The notes under the pieces were generated by a model. The model saw only the letters and a list, made by a program, of their open reading frames with translations, did not search any database and was not told where the DNA came from. From contig NVWF01000001.1 in the NCBI GenBank assembly GCA_002746155.1, forward strand, positions 40,850 through 79,773: a stretch of 38,924 nt of DNA, written 5' to 3'. The translations under genes were made by a program, and so were the position numbers. Source of the stretch: Gammaproteobacteria bacterium (GTDB taxonomy: Bacteria; Pseudomonadota; Gammaproteobacteria; Enterobacterales; GCA-2746155). Positions 9,781 through 17,970 of the stretch are shown piece by piece (position 1 is the first letter of the stretch; the number at the start of each line of letters is the position of its first letter).

Positions 9781-9915
9781 AATCTGTAGGATAAAATACA
9801 ATAAACCACTAGATATTTTCACTTTTTTAAATTCAAACTTTACATAACACCTTGATTTTTAAATTAATCTTCATTAATTCATCGATAAAGCTATTTTTAT
9901 GAAGGCTAGACTGTA

Positions 9916-9943
9916 TTGAACCTCAATCTAAATCCTTTATAGT
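9916..9943 (+). promoter_or_regulatory. Predicted promoter of sRNA 2
   Basis: TTGAAC (9916-9921), a 16-base spacer and TATAGT (9938-9943) form a reasonable sigma-70 promoter. A start near 9950 places transcription directly before the GGA-rich RNA. Confidence 0.6.
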
Positions 9944-9949
9944 TAATTC

Positions 9950-10092
9950 GTGCAAAGGGAATTGCATAAATCACCCCAAGGATGGGGCGAGCAAGGATGC
10001 TAAGGATTGTAAGATCCAAAGGATACAACAAGGATGTTGTAGCTTGTCAGCAAAGTAATACCAGAGGGTGGTTAATTATCACCCTCTGATAT
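9950..10092 (+). ncRNA. CsrB/RsmX-Y-Z-type CsrA-sequestering small RNA, copy 2
   Basis: A second GGA-rich RNA of about 140 bases follows the first. It has six GGA motifs, five of them inside exact AAGGAT copies (9978, 9993, 10002, 10019, 10030). Three AAGGAT copies are perfect six-base hairpin loops: CCCC-AAGGAT-GGGG (9974-9987), AGC-AAGGAT-GCT (9990-10001) and TACAAC-AAGGAT-GTTGTA (10024-10041). This is the arrangement expected for high-affinity CsrA/RsmA sites. A GacA-like box, a sigma-70-like promoter and a 3' hairpin frame it. Its sequence differs from copy 1 outside the motifs, so the two look like functional paralogues and not a recent duplication. No open frame of note lies in it. Confidence 0.85.
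10062..10088 (+). terminator. 3' hairpin of sRNA 2 (probable terminator)
   Basis: CAGAGGGTG (10062-10070) pairs perfectly with CACCCTCTG (10080-10088) around a 9-base loop. Only a weak T-containing tail (ATATTCT) follows, so termination may be partial and some transcripts may continue into dapB. Confidence 0.6.
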
Positions 10093-10206
10093 TCTACAAA
10101 CCTTTGTTAGTTTACAAACCCCTAAACTGTACAAATTCCTATAAACCCTATTATTTTTGCCTTATACTTTTTACTCATACAAAATCCATGTCGGATCGAA
10201 ACAAGC

Positions 10207-11025
10207 ATGAGCAAAAATAACAAAACAGTTAAAGTGGCAGTTGCTGGGGCTAATGGCCGGATGGGATTAGAACTGTTGCAAGAATGTATTGCCAATAACA
10301 GGCTTGATGTTAGCGAAGCTCTCGTCAGACCATCGAGTAGATTACTCGGCAAAAATATTTCTGAGTTATTAACTGAGCAGGAACTAAACTTAACCTTCTC
10401 ATCCCAATCAGAAGCCTTGAAGCCAGAAACAAGAGTACTTATTGACTTTACTTTGCCAGACAATACCTTAATCAATATTCAAACTTGTGTTGATAATAAT
10501 AGAGCCATCGTCATTGGAACTACTGGGTTTAGCCCTGAGCAGCAACAAAGCATCGTTGAGGCTTCAAGTCACATCGCCATTTTACAAGCATCCAATATGA
10601 GTGTAGGGGTGAATCTAACCTTAGCCCTACTGAAACAGGCTTCAAGCGTTTTAGGTACTGATGTAAAAGTTGAGATCCTCGAAACCCATCATATCCATAA
10701 GAAAGATTCGCCTTCAGGAACTGCGGTTACTATGGGCGAAGTAATCGCTAACTCCAACAACAAGAGTTTGCAGGATTGTATGGTAATAGATGATTCTCAG
10801 AGCCTGTCAACGGATGTCGGCTCTATCAAATTTAGCTCAATTCGAGAAGGCGAAGTCATTGGTGATCACCAGGTTAGTTTTATAATGAATGATGAAGTGA
10901 TTGAAATCTCACACAGAGCAATTGACAGAAAAGTATTCGCCAAGGGTGCCGCTAGAGCAGCTATTTGGCTCTTTGGTAAAGCGCCAGGCTTATATGCTAT
11001 GGATGATGTTCTGGGACTAAAATAA
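10207..11025 (+). CDS. dapB: 4-hydroxy-tetrahydrodipicolinate reductase
   Basis: DapB reduces 4-hydroxy-tetrahydrodipicolinate with NAD(P)H in the diaminopimelate/lysine pathway. The 272-residue protein has the nucleotide-binding VAVAGANGRMG (about 10-20), TGTTGFSPEQ, and the active-site segment ETHHIHKKDSPSGTA, where the second His pair and Lys match the family HHxHKxDxPSGTA. In many relatives dapB runs directly into carA; here it points away from carA with two small RNAs between them. It converges on dnaJ with only 7 bases between the stops and no terminator visible in that gap. Confidence 0.97.
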   Translation: MSKNNKTVKVAVAGANGRMGLELLQECIANNRLDVSEALVRPSSRLLGKNISELLTEQELNLTFSSQSEALKPETRVLIDFTLPDNTLINIQTCVDNNRAIVIGTTGFSPEQQQSIVEASSHIAILQASNMSVGVNLTLALLKQASSVLGTDVKVEILETHHIHKKDSPSGTAVTMGEVIANSNNKSLQDCMVIDDSQSLSTDVGSIKFSSIREGEVIGDHQVSFIMNDEVIEISHRAIDRKVFAKGAARAAIWLFGKAPGLYAMDDVLGLK

Positions 11026-11032
11026 CCAAGGA

Positions 11033-12160
11033 TTACATCGCATCAAAGAATCGTTTAACTCCATCAAACCAACTTGATGCTTGGGGAGAGTGTTTGGTCG
11101 TTCCCTCTAAAGATTTAGAAAATGCTTCCATCAAGCCTTTTTGCTCTTTACTTAATTTAACAGGTGTTTCAATAACCACTCTGCACATTAAATCGCCTGC
11201 TGAGCCACCACGCATGGGCTTGACGCCCTTGCCTCTTAGTCTGAACATACGTCCAGTTTGTGTTTCAGAGGGTATGTGCAACTTAACTCGACCATTAAGG
11301 GTTGGCACTTCGAGATCACCACCAAGAGCTGCTATATGAAAACCAATCGGTACTTCACAGTAGAGGTTTTCACCATCTCTTTGAAAAATTTCATGCTCTT
11401 TTACATGAATTTGTACATAAAGATCACCGGAAACAGCGCCCGGGCCGCCGGCTTCACCTTCACCCGATAAGCGAATACGATCTCCAGTGTCTACACCTGA
11501 AGGTACCTTTACCGATAAGGTTTTAACCTTTTTAGTACGGCCTTGTCCTGAACAGGTGGTACAAGGATCCTTGATCATCTTGCCTTGCCCATGACAAGCA
11601 GGGCAGGTTTGTTGAATTGAAAAGAAGCCCTGTTGCATGCGAACCTGACCAACACCACCACAGGTAGTACAGTTTACTGGAGAAGAACCTTTTTTAGCGC
11701 CTGAACCTGAACAGCTTTCACAATTAACATAGGTTGGGATTTTGATTTTGACCGTCGTGCCACTTACTGCATCTTCTAGTGAAAGTTCGAGGTTATATCT
11801 TAGATCTGATCCCCTGGCTTGTCGCTGTTGACCACCTCGACCAGCACCACCGCCGCCGAAGATATCACCAAATACATCACCAAATACATCACTAAAATTA
11901 CCAGAACCAGCTCCGCCACCGCCAAATCCGCCAGCACTTTTTAGGCCTTCGTGACCATAACGATCGTAGGTAGAACGCTTTTCTTCATTAGAGAGAACTT
12001 CATAGGCTTCTTTAGCTTCTTTAAACTTTTCTTCGCCGTCTTTACCAGGATTACGATCAGGATGAAATTTCATAGCCTTACGCTTGTAGGCTTTTTTCAT
12101 CTCTGCATCAGTAGAGGATTTAGATACACCAAGTACTTCGTAATAATCACGCTTAGACAT
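11033..12160 (-). CDS. dnaJ: Chaperone DnaJ
   Basis: DnaJ is the Hsp40 co-chaperone that delivers substrates to DnaK and stimulates its ATPase. The 375-residue protein has a J domain with HPD (33-35), a Gly/Phe-rich region (about 75-115), four CXXCXGXG zinc repeats ([32 protein letters not shown]), and C-terminal substrate-binding domains. It follows dnaK after a 102-base gap that holds a strong hairpin, giving the usual grpE-dnaK-dnaJ order. Confidence 0.98.
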   Translation of the reverse strand: MSKRDYYEVLGVSKSSTDAEMKKAYKRKAMKFHPDRNPGKDGEEKFKEAKEAYEVLSNEEKRSTYDRYGHEGLKSAGGFGGGGAGSGNFSDVFGDVFGDIFGGGGAGRGGQQRQARGSDLRYNLELSLEDAVSGTTVKIKIPTYVNCESCSGSGAKKGSSPVNCTTCGGVGQVRMQQGFFSIQQTCPACHGQGKMIKDPCTTCSGQGRTKKVKTLSVKVPSGVDTGDRIRLSGEGEAGGPGAVSGDLYVQIHVKEHEIFQRDGENLYCEVPIGFHIAALGGDLEVPTLNGRVKLHIPSETQTGRMFRLRGKGVKPMRGGSAGDLMCRVVIETPVKLSKEQKGLMEAFSKSLEGTTKHSPQASSWFDGVKRFFDAM

Positions 12161-12205
12161 TGCTTAATTCCAAACCCTACAATAAATTAAATTAGCTCTT
12201 CATCA

Positions 12206-12237
12206 AGACAATAGGCGGAAAAATCCGCCTATTGTCT
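12206..12237 (-). terminator. Strong hairpin between dnaK and dnaJ
   Basis: AGACAATAGGCGGA (12206-12219 with the flanking A) and its exact complement TCCGCCTATTGTCT (12224-12237) form a 14-bp stem with an AAAA loop. On the operon strand it is followed by TTGATGAAG, not a T run, so it may lower dnaJ expression or protect the 3' end of dnaK mRNA more than terminate. Confidence 0.6.
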
Positions 12238-12262
12238 AAAGTTATGTTCTAAAACCTAAAAC

Positions 12263-14203
12263 TTATTTTTTGTCGTCGACTTCTTCAAACTCAGCATCAA
12301 CAACATCCTCTCCAGCATCCTTCGAACCAGCGGCTTGCTCACCACTAGCATCACCAGCATCAGCGCCACCTGCAGCTTCTGATTCAGCTTGAGCTTTTGC
12401 ATACATTTTTTCAGCCATTTTTGCTGAAGCTTTTGACAGTGTTTCAGTTTTAGCCTCGATGTCATCCTTATCATCGCCTTTCAAAGCTGTTTCAAGATCA
12501 GCTATGGCTGATTCAAGTTCGGCTTTTTCTTCGTCTGATAACTCAGCATCTTCCATGGTTTTCTTTACTGAATGAATAAGGCCATCACCTGTGTTTCTGG
12601 CTGTAACCATTTCTTCAAACTTCTTATCTTCTTCAGCATTAGCCTCAGCATCACGAACCATAGCATCGATTTCTTCATCAGAAAGTCCACTAGAGGCCTT
12701 GATAACTATTGACTGCTCTTTCCCTGTAGCCTTATCTTTTGCATGAACGTGCATGATACCGTTTGCATCAATATCAAAGATAACTTCAATTTGCGGCATA
12801 CCACGTGGAGATGGTGGAATATCTTGTAAATCAAACTTGCCAAGAGATTTATTCTGGCTAGCCATTTTACGCTCACCCTGAAGTACGTGAACGGTTACAG
12901 CAGTTTGATTATCATCGGCTGTTGAGAAAACCTGATCAGCCTTAGTTGGGATAGTGGTATTCTTCTCAATCAGATTAGTCATCACACCGCCCATGGTCTC
13001 AATACCAAGAGATAGAGGTGTTACGTCTAGTAATAGAACGTCAGTAACTTCACCCGATAAAACACCACCTTGAATTGCTGCGCCAACGGCAACAGCTTCA
13101 TCAGGGTTCACATCGCGACGTGGCTCTTTACCGAAAAACTCAGTAACAATTTCTTGTACTTTTGGCATACGAGTCTGACCGCCAACAAGAATAATATCGT
13201 CAATATCGGTGATATTAAGACCAGCATCACTGATTGCCATTTTTAATGGAGGCAAAGTGCGTTCAATCAAATTTTCAACTAATGATTCTAATTTCGCTCG
13301 TGTCAATTTAACGTTAAGGTGCTTTGGACCTGAAGCATCAGCAGTAACGTAGGGAAGGTTTACATCCGTTTGCTGTGAAGAAGATAATTCTATCTTAGCC
13401 TTTTCAGCAGCTTCTTTTAAACGCTGTACCGCTAATGGATCACCGGTTAAATCCATGCCTGTATCTCTCTTGAATTCGTCAGCAAGATATTGAATAATTC
13501 TTAAGTCGAAATCTTCACCACCTAGGAAAGTATCACCGTTAGTGGCTAATACTTCAAAAGTGTGCTCGCCTTCTACTTCTGCAATCTCAATGATTGAGAT
13601 ATCAAAAGTACCACCACCTAAATCGAATACTGCGATAGTGTGGTCGCCTTTACCCTTGTCCATTCCATAGGCAAGTGCAGCGGCAGTAGGCTCGTTGATG
13701 ATACGCTTAACTTCTAGACCAGCAATTTTACCCGCGTCTTTCGTCGCTTGACGTTGTGAGTCATTAAAGTAGGCAGGAACCGTTACAACAGCTTCCGTCA
13801 CAGGCTCACCAAGATAATCTTCAGCCGTCTTCTTCATTTTCTTTAGAACTTCAGCTGAGATTTGTGGAGGTGCCATCTTCTCACCATTGCCTTCAACCCA
13901 GGCATCACCATTATCAGCTGCTACTATTTTATACGGAACCATCTTAATGTCTTTTTGAACAACTTCATCGGCGAACTTACGTCCGATAAGACGTTTGATG
14001 GCAAATAAAGTATTTTCAGGGTTAGTTACGCCCTGACGCTTAGCTGGCATGCCGACGAGTGTCTCACCGTCTTTTGTGAATGCAACGATTGAAGGTGTAG
14101 TACGCGCACCTTCAGAATTTTCAATAACTCGAGTTTCTTTTCCATCAAGAACAGCCACACATGAATTCGTGGTTCCTAGATCGATTCCAATTACTTTACC
14201 CAT
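12263..14203 (-). CDS. dnaK: Chaperone DnaK (Hsp70)
   Basis: DnaK is the ATP-driven Hsp70 chaperone. The 646-residue protein opens with [18 protein letters not shown] (phosphate 1 motif), has the [13 protein letters not shown] motif near 195, a VGGQTRMP adenosine motif, the [14 protein letters not shown] linker and substrate-binding entry, and ends in an acidic tail with EFEEVDDKK. The region before the tail is rich in Gly/Ala/Asp. It lies 170 bases after grpE; that gap contains a hairpin overlapping the end of grpE and a likely second heat-shock promoter. Confidence 0.98.
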   Translation of the reverse strand: MGKVIGIDLGTTNSCVAVLDGKETRVIENSEGARTTPSIVAFTKDGETLVGMPAKRQGVTNPENTLFAIKRLIGRKFADEVVQKDIKMVPYKIVAADNGDAWVEGNGEKMAPPQISAEVLKKMKKTAEDYLGEPVTEAVVTVPAYFNDSQRQATKDAGKIAGLEVKRIINEPTAAALAYGMDKGKGDHTIAVFDLGGGTFDISIIEIAEVEGEHTFEVLATNGDTFLGGEDFDLRIIQYLADEFKRDTGMDLTGDPLAVQRLKEAAEKAKIELSSSQQTDVNLPYVTADASGPKHLNVKLTRAKLESLVENLIERTLPPLKMAISDAGLNITDIDDIILVGGQTRMPKVQEIVTEFFGKEPRRDVNPDEAVAVGAAIQGGVLSGEVTDVLLLDVTPLSLGIETMGGVMTNLIEKNTTIPTKADQVFSTADDNQTAVTVHVLQGERKMASQNKSLGKFDLQDIPPSPRGMPQIEVIFDIDANGIMHVHAKDKATGKEQSIVIKASSGLSDEEIDAMVRDAEANAEEDKKFEEMVTARNTGDGLIHSVKKTMEDAELSDEEKAELESAIADLETALKGDDKDDIEAKTETLSKASAKMAEKMYAKAQAESEAAGGADAGDASGEQAAGSKDAGEDVVDAEFEEVDDKK

Positions 14204-14298
14204 TTTCTTTCTCCAAAACTTGTCTTTATTTACAAATAAACTGCTTGTGATAAAAGACTAATTACTTAATTAATGATTATAAATATGCTTGCTGTTAT

Positions 14299-14326
14299 TA
14301 ATTGGGTCAGCTTTCTCTATTTCAAG
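14299..14326 (-). promoter_or_regulatory. Likely second sigma-32 promoter, before dnaK
   Basis: On the minus strand, CTTGAA (14326-14321) is followed by a 13-base spacer and ACCCAATTA (14307-14299), close to the sigma-32 pattern CTTGAA / CCCCATTTA. It lies about 95 bases before the dnaK start, so dnaK-dnaJ could be induced apart from grpE. Confidence 0.5.
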
Positions 14327-14373
14327 TGCTTATTTATAGGCTTATTTAATTTATTTCTTTGATGAGCAAATAC

Positions 14374-14994
14374 TTAGGCTTGCTCATCAATTGATTTAAC
14401 GTCGGCTGTACCACGAGAGACAACAACTCTTGCTGGACGTGCAAGACGACCGTTTAGTTGAAAACCTTTCTGGAACACTGTGATAACATGATCTTCTGGA
14501 ACTTCAGCACTTTCAACCATTGACATGGCTTCATGAAGTTCAGGATTAAATTTCTCTCCTACTGCCATAATCTGCTTCAAACCTTGCCTTTCAAGAGCAG
14601 AAATCAGCATCTCACAGGTCATTTTCATGCCTTCACGAAGTACTTTTACATCGGTAACATTTTGACTTGTCTCTAGACCCTGCTCCAGTGAATCCACAAC
14701 GGGAAGGATGGCTTGAGCAAAACGCTCCACAGAAAACTTACGGGCATTCTCAACGTCTAAACGTGCACGACGTTTAATGTTTTCCATTTCAGCCTTTGAC
14801 CTTACTACCTGGTCCCAATACTCTGCGACCTTAGTATCAGCGGCTATTAGCTGCTCTTGAAGTTGTTCAATCGATAAATCTCCAGACAAAAGCTCTTCAA
14901 CGATACTTTCATCTGATACCTCAGCTGCTTGTTCATTGATAGCTTCATCTAACTCAGAGCTAGCCTGATCTAATTTATTTTCTTTACTAGTCAT
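14374..14994 (-). CDS. grpE: Nucleotide exchange factor GrpE
   Basis: GrpE releases ADP from DnaK. The 206-residue protein has an acidic N-terminus, a long coiled coil (about 40-105, with DQVVRSKAEMENIKRRA) and the C-terminal beta domain with the signature around FNPELHEAMSMVES and DHVITVFQKGFQLNGRLARPA. It is the first gene of the heat-shock operon. A 9-bp hairpin (14361-14369 with 14380-14388) spans its stop codon. Confidence 0.97.
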   Translation of the reverse strand: MTSKENKLDQASSELDEAINEQAAEVSDESIVEELLSGDLSIEQLQEQLIAADTKVAEYWDQVVRSKAEMENIKRRARLDVENARKFSVERFAQAILPVVDSLEQGLETSQNVTDVKVLREGMKMTCEMLISALERQGLKQIMAVGEKFNPELHEAMSMVESAEVPEDHVITVFQKGFQLNGRLARPARVVVSRGTADVKSIDEQA

Positions 14995-15065
14995 CCTATT
15001 CTCCGGACACGGTGTTCAGTTGCATGAAAAACATTGGATTAAACCAATATTTTTGTTCTGCAGGC

Positions 15066-15096
15066 TATATGGGGCTTAAGATACAGAGTTCAAGGG
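15066..15096 (-). promoter_or_regulatory. Sigma-32 heat-shock promoter of grpE-dnaK-dnaJ
   Basis: On the minus strand, CCCTTGAA (15096-15089), a 14-base spacer and CCCCATATA (15074-15066) match the sigma-32 consensus (CCCTTGAA / CCCCATTTA) almost perfectly. It lies about 70 bases before the grpE start codon. Confidence 0.88.
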
Positions 15097-15136
15097 ATTG
15101 TCTGATAAAAGTACTGTCTTAATTATAGATATTGTT

Positions 15137-15742
15137 CTATTGATGCTGCCAATTATCTGGGTCATGGGATTGATTCGGTGAGAGACCTAGTATATCTCCT
15201 TCGCTATAAACTCCTAGCCCTAATACCGTTCTGTTGGCGTAATTAAAGTAGGCCACAACTTGGTTAATCTCTAGTATCTCTCCATCATCCCAGCCTGAGT
15301 TTCTAAGATCTATAACAGCATTTTTAGTTAATTTATGAGCATTCACGGTTAGATTTTTAGCATATTCTAATGCTTTGGATTGTTTTTCCTCAAAGTCACT
15401 GGTGAAGTTTTCAGTTTCAAGAGCAAGACGAATTGCCTGAGATCGCTTGTCATCCTTGATTAAACGTGACATGCCATTGTAATGGTGTTCAACACAGTAC
15501 TCACATTGATTTAAAAGACTAGTGTATACACCCAATACTTCTAAAAACCATTTCGGTATTTCATTTGATAGATGATGAAGCACATTTTTATAGAGCGCCA
15601 TGTGCCCTTCCATAGTGTGTGGCCTAAGGCTATGGGCAAGCATGATATTGTCGACATTATTATCAGGCCCTTTCACTCGTTTATAGAGTTTGAGTAGTTT
15701 GCCTTCTGCTTGATCATAGGGAATGTGTTTAATCCAACTCAT
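15137..15742 (-). CDS. AhpD-like / carboxymuconolactone decarboxylase-family peroxidase-related protein
   Basis: The 201-residue protein belongs to the AhpD/CMD fold, in the group annotated as uncharacterized peroxidase-related enzymes. The AhpD active-site pattern E-X11-C-X2-C-X3-H is complete: E68, C80, C83 (QCEYCVEHH) and H87. By analogy with AhpD it may reduce peroxides through the CXXC pair, but substrate and electron donor are unknown. No signal peptide is seen. It sits directly upstream of the sigma-32 promoter of grpE on the same strand, with its own Shine-Dalgarno AAGGAGA before ATG 15742. Confidence 0.82.
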   Translation of the reverse strand: MSWIKHIPYDQAEGKLLKLYKRVKGPDNNVDNIMLAHSLRPHTMEGHMALYKNVLHHLSNEIPKWFLEVLGVYTSLLNQCEYCVEHHYNGMSRLIKDDKRSQAIRLALETENFTSDFEEKQSKALEYAKNLTVNAHKLTKNAVIDLRNSGWDDGEILEINQVVAYFNYANRTVLGLGVYSEGDILGLSPNQSHDPDNWQHQ

Positions 15743-15853
15743 TTTTCTCTCCTTAATTTATATTCAAGATGTTAGCACAAAAAATAATATTTCCTCTGCT
15801 TATAAAACTGTGAAATACTGGTTTAAATCAAGTTCCAATGTGTAGCTCCAGCT

Positions 15854-17071
15854 ATGAAACCAGTAAAAAGATCAAATAAACTCGCAGGTGTCTGCTATGA
15901 CATCAGAGGTCCTGTTTTAAAAGAAGCCAAACGACTTGAAGATGAAGGTCATAAAATCTTAAAGTTGAACATTGGTAATCCCGCCCCTTTTAATTTTCAA
16001 GCACCAGATGACCTGCTCAAAGATGTGATACATAACCTACCTGATGCTCAGGGGTATGGCCCTTCTAATGGTCTTTATTCAGCCAAGGTGGCTATTCATC
16101 AGTATTATCAAACCTTTGGGCTTTTGAATACTGATGTAGATGATATTTACATCGGCAATGGCGTCAGTGAGCTTATTGTTATGGCCATGCAGGCTCTACT
16201 CAATACTGGTGATGAAATATTAATTCCATCACCAGACTATCCGCTTTGGACGGCAGCTGTAAAACTCAGCGGTGGTAATCCCGTGCATTATCTTTGTGAT
16301 GAGTCTGCAGATTGGCAGCCTGATATCGAGGATATTAAATCTAAGATCACTGCTAATACTAAAGCGATTGTTATTATTAATCCTAACAATCCCACTGGCG
16401 CAGTTTATTCAAAAGAGATTTTGCAACAGATTACTAGCCTTGCCCAAAAACATAATCTGATTATTTACAGTGATGAAATTTACGATAAAGTTTTATTTGA
16501 TAATGCTAAGCACCTTCCTATTGCTACCTTTAGTGATGATGTTTTTTGTGTCACCTTTGGTGGCTTATCAAAGAACTATCGGGTGGCTGGGTTTCGCATG
16601 GGTTGGATGATTGTCACTGGTCCGAAACATCTTGCTAAGGATTATATTGCTGGTTTAGATATGCTCTCCTCCATGAGACTTTCAGCTAATGTTCCTATGC
16701 AGCATGCTATTCAAACTGCTTTGGGTGGTTATCAAACTATTAATGATCTGGTAGCTCAGGATGGGCGCCTTTATCAGCAGATGGAACTTTGTCATACACT
16801 TATAAATGAAATTCCTGGGTTGAGTAGTACTCGGCCTAAGGGGGCTATGTATTTGTTTCCTAAAATTGATGTTAAGCGTTTTGGGATCACGGATGATGAG
16901 CAGTTTATTCTTGATTTGCTTAAGGAAAAGCAGATATTACTTGTTCATGGGCGGGCTTTTAATTGGGGGCAGCCTGATCATTTTCGTATTGTTTTTTTGC
17001 CGCATGTTGAAGAGCTTGCTGGGGCTATTTACTCGATTGGGGAATTTTTGGCTGGGTATCGGCAGGGGTGA
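15854..17071 (+). CDS. alaA: Glutamate-pyruvate aminotransferase AlaA
   Basis: AlaA is a PLP enzyme that forms L-alanine from pyruvate with glutamate as donor. At 405 residues it equals E. coli AlaA in length and matches along its whole course. Visible motifs are YDIRGPVL (15-22), NIGNPAPF (39-46), NPNNPTG (176-182), SDEIYDK (206-212) and the PLP lysine K240 in GGLSKNYRVAGFR. It stands alone on the plus strand and converges on galU with 32 bases between stops. Confidence 0.95.
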   Translation: MKPVKRSNKLAGVCYDIRGPVLKEAKRLEDEGHKILKLNIGNPAPFNFQAPDDLLKDVIHNLPDAQGYGPSNGLYSAKVAIHQYYQTFGLLNTDVDDIYIGNGVSELIVMAMQALLNTGDEILIPSPDYPLWTAAVKLSGGNPVHYLCDESADWQPDIEDIKSKITANTKAIVIINPNNPTGAVYSKEILQQITSLAQKHNLIIYSDEIYDKVLFDNAKHLPIATFSDDVFCVTFGGLSKNYRVAGFRMGWMIVTGPKHLAKDYIAGLDMLSSMRLSANVPMQHAIQTALGGYQTINDLVAQDGRLYQQMELCHTLINEIPGLSSTRPKGAMYLFPKIDVKRFGITDDEQFILDLLKEKQILLVHGRAFNWGQPDHFRIVFLPHVEELAGAIYSIGEFLAGYRQG

Positions 17072-17103
17072 ACTTTGTTGCTTATTCTTCGATACTCTTC
17101 GGT

Positions 17104-17970
17104 TTATAGTTCGCCTTTTAATTCAGGGTGTTTGTTGGCGTAGGCTATGACTGCTTTTGCGTAGCCTTGTTTATTGCCGCAGTCGTGGCTTTTTCCGGTC
17201 ATGTAGTAGGCGTGCATTGTTTCTGTTTTTATGAGTTCGTCCATGGCGTCTGTTAGTTGGATTTCTCCGCCGACTCCGGCTTTGGTTTCTGCTAACAGTG
17301 CCCAGATTGATGGTGAAAAGATGTAGCGGCCTACTATGGCTAGGTTTGATGGGGCGTCTTCAAAAGCTGGCTTTTCTACTACTCTAGTCAATGGCGCTGA
17401 GTCGCCTGCATTAAGCTTGATTCCCTTGATGTCTGCTATGCCGAATTTACTGACGTCTTTGTCTGCTACTAACTCAACCATGATTTGGCTCACGTTTGAT
17501 CGCTCAAAGTTTGTTACCATGGTTGATAAGTTATCCAGATCGCCCGATGCTGATGACTCGTCGATGAGAACATCAGGTAGTATTACTACGAAGGGTTCGT
17601 CTCCGACTATATCTTTGCCGCATAACACTGCGTGGCCTAAGCCTTTTGCTTCTCCCTGTTGGACATAACTGATATTGACTCCTTTTGGCTTGGTATTTTG
17701 CACGATTTTCAGTAGTGCATCTTTACCTTTGTTTGACAGGGAATCTTCTAACTCTTTAGCTTGAGAGAAGTGATTTTCAATGGCCTTTTTTGATGTGTGG
17801 GTTACCATTACTATGTCTGTGATACCTGCTTTTGCACATTCCTCGACTATGTATTGAATGATTGGTTTATCGATGATGGGTAACATTTCCTTGGGTATAG
17901 CCTTGGTGGCTGGCAACATTCTACTTCCGAAACCTGCTACTGGGATGACTGCTTTGGTTACTTTTTTCAT
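17104..17970 (-). CDS. galU: UTP-glucose-1-phosphate uridylyltransferase
   Basis: GalU makes UDP-glucose from UTP and glucose-1-phosphate. The 288-residue protein starts with the nucleotidyltransferase motif AVIPVAGFGSRMLPATKAIPKEMLP (about 8-32), followed by PIIQYIVEE and the ending typical of bacterial GalU (NKQGYAKAVIAYA). It is the last gene of manC-pgi-(Ugd-like)-galU; its ATG shares one base with the stop of the preceding gene (TAATG). UDP-glucose feeds both Ugd and GalE farther along the window. Confidence 0.97.
   Translation of the reverse strand: MKKVTKAVIPVAGFGSRMLPATKAIPKEMLPIIDKPIIQYIVEECAKAGITDIVMVTHTSKKAIENHFSQAKELEDSLSNKGKDALLKIVQNTKPKGVNISYVQQGEAKGLGHAVLCGKDIVGDEPFVVILPDVLIDESSASGDLDNLSTMVTNFERSNVSQIMVELVADKDVSKFGIADIKGIKLNAGDSAPLTRVVEKPAFEDAPSNLAIVGRYIFSPSIWALLAETKAGVGGEIQLTDAMDELIKTETMHAYYMTGKSHDCGNKQGYAKAVIAYANKHPELKGEL

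Noticed and set aside
9555-9794. 79-codon plus-strand open frame in the carA-dapB gap
   Set aside because: It runs through the GGA hairpins, the intrinsic terminator and the second GacA-like box, has no family resemblance, and is better explained as a chance frame across the small RNA.
12256-12474. 72-codon minus-strand frame at the end of dnaK
   Set aside because: A lysine/leucine-rich shadow of the dnaK acidic tail in another frame.
14361-14388. 9-bp hairpin spanning the grpE stop as a terminator
   Set aside because: No T run follows on the operon strand and dnaK lies downstream in the same operon; at most an mRNA-processing or stability element.
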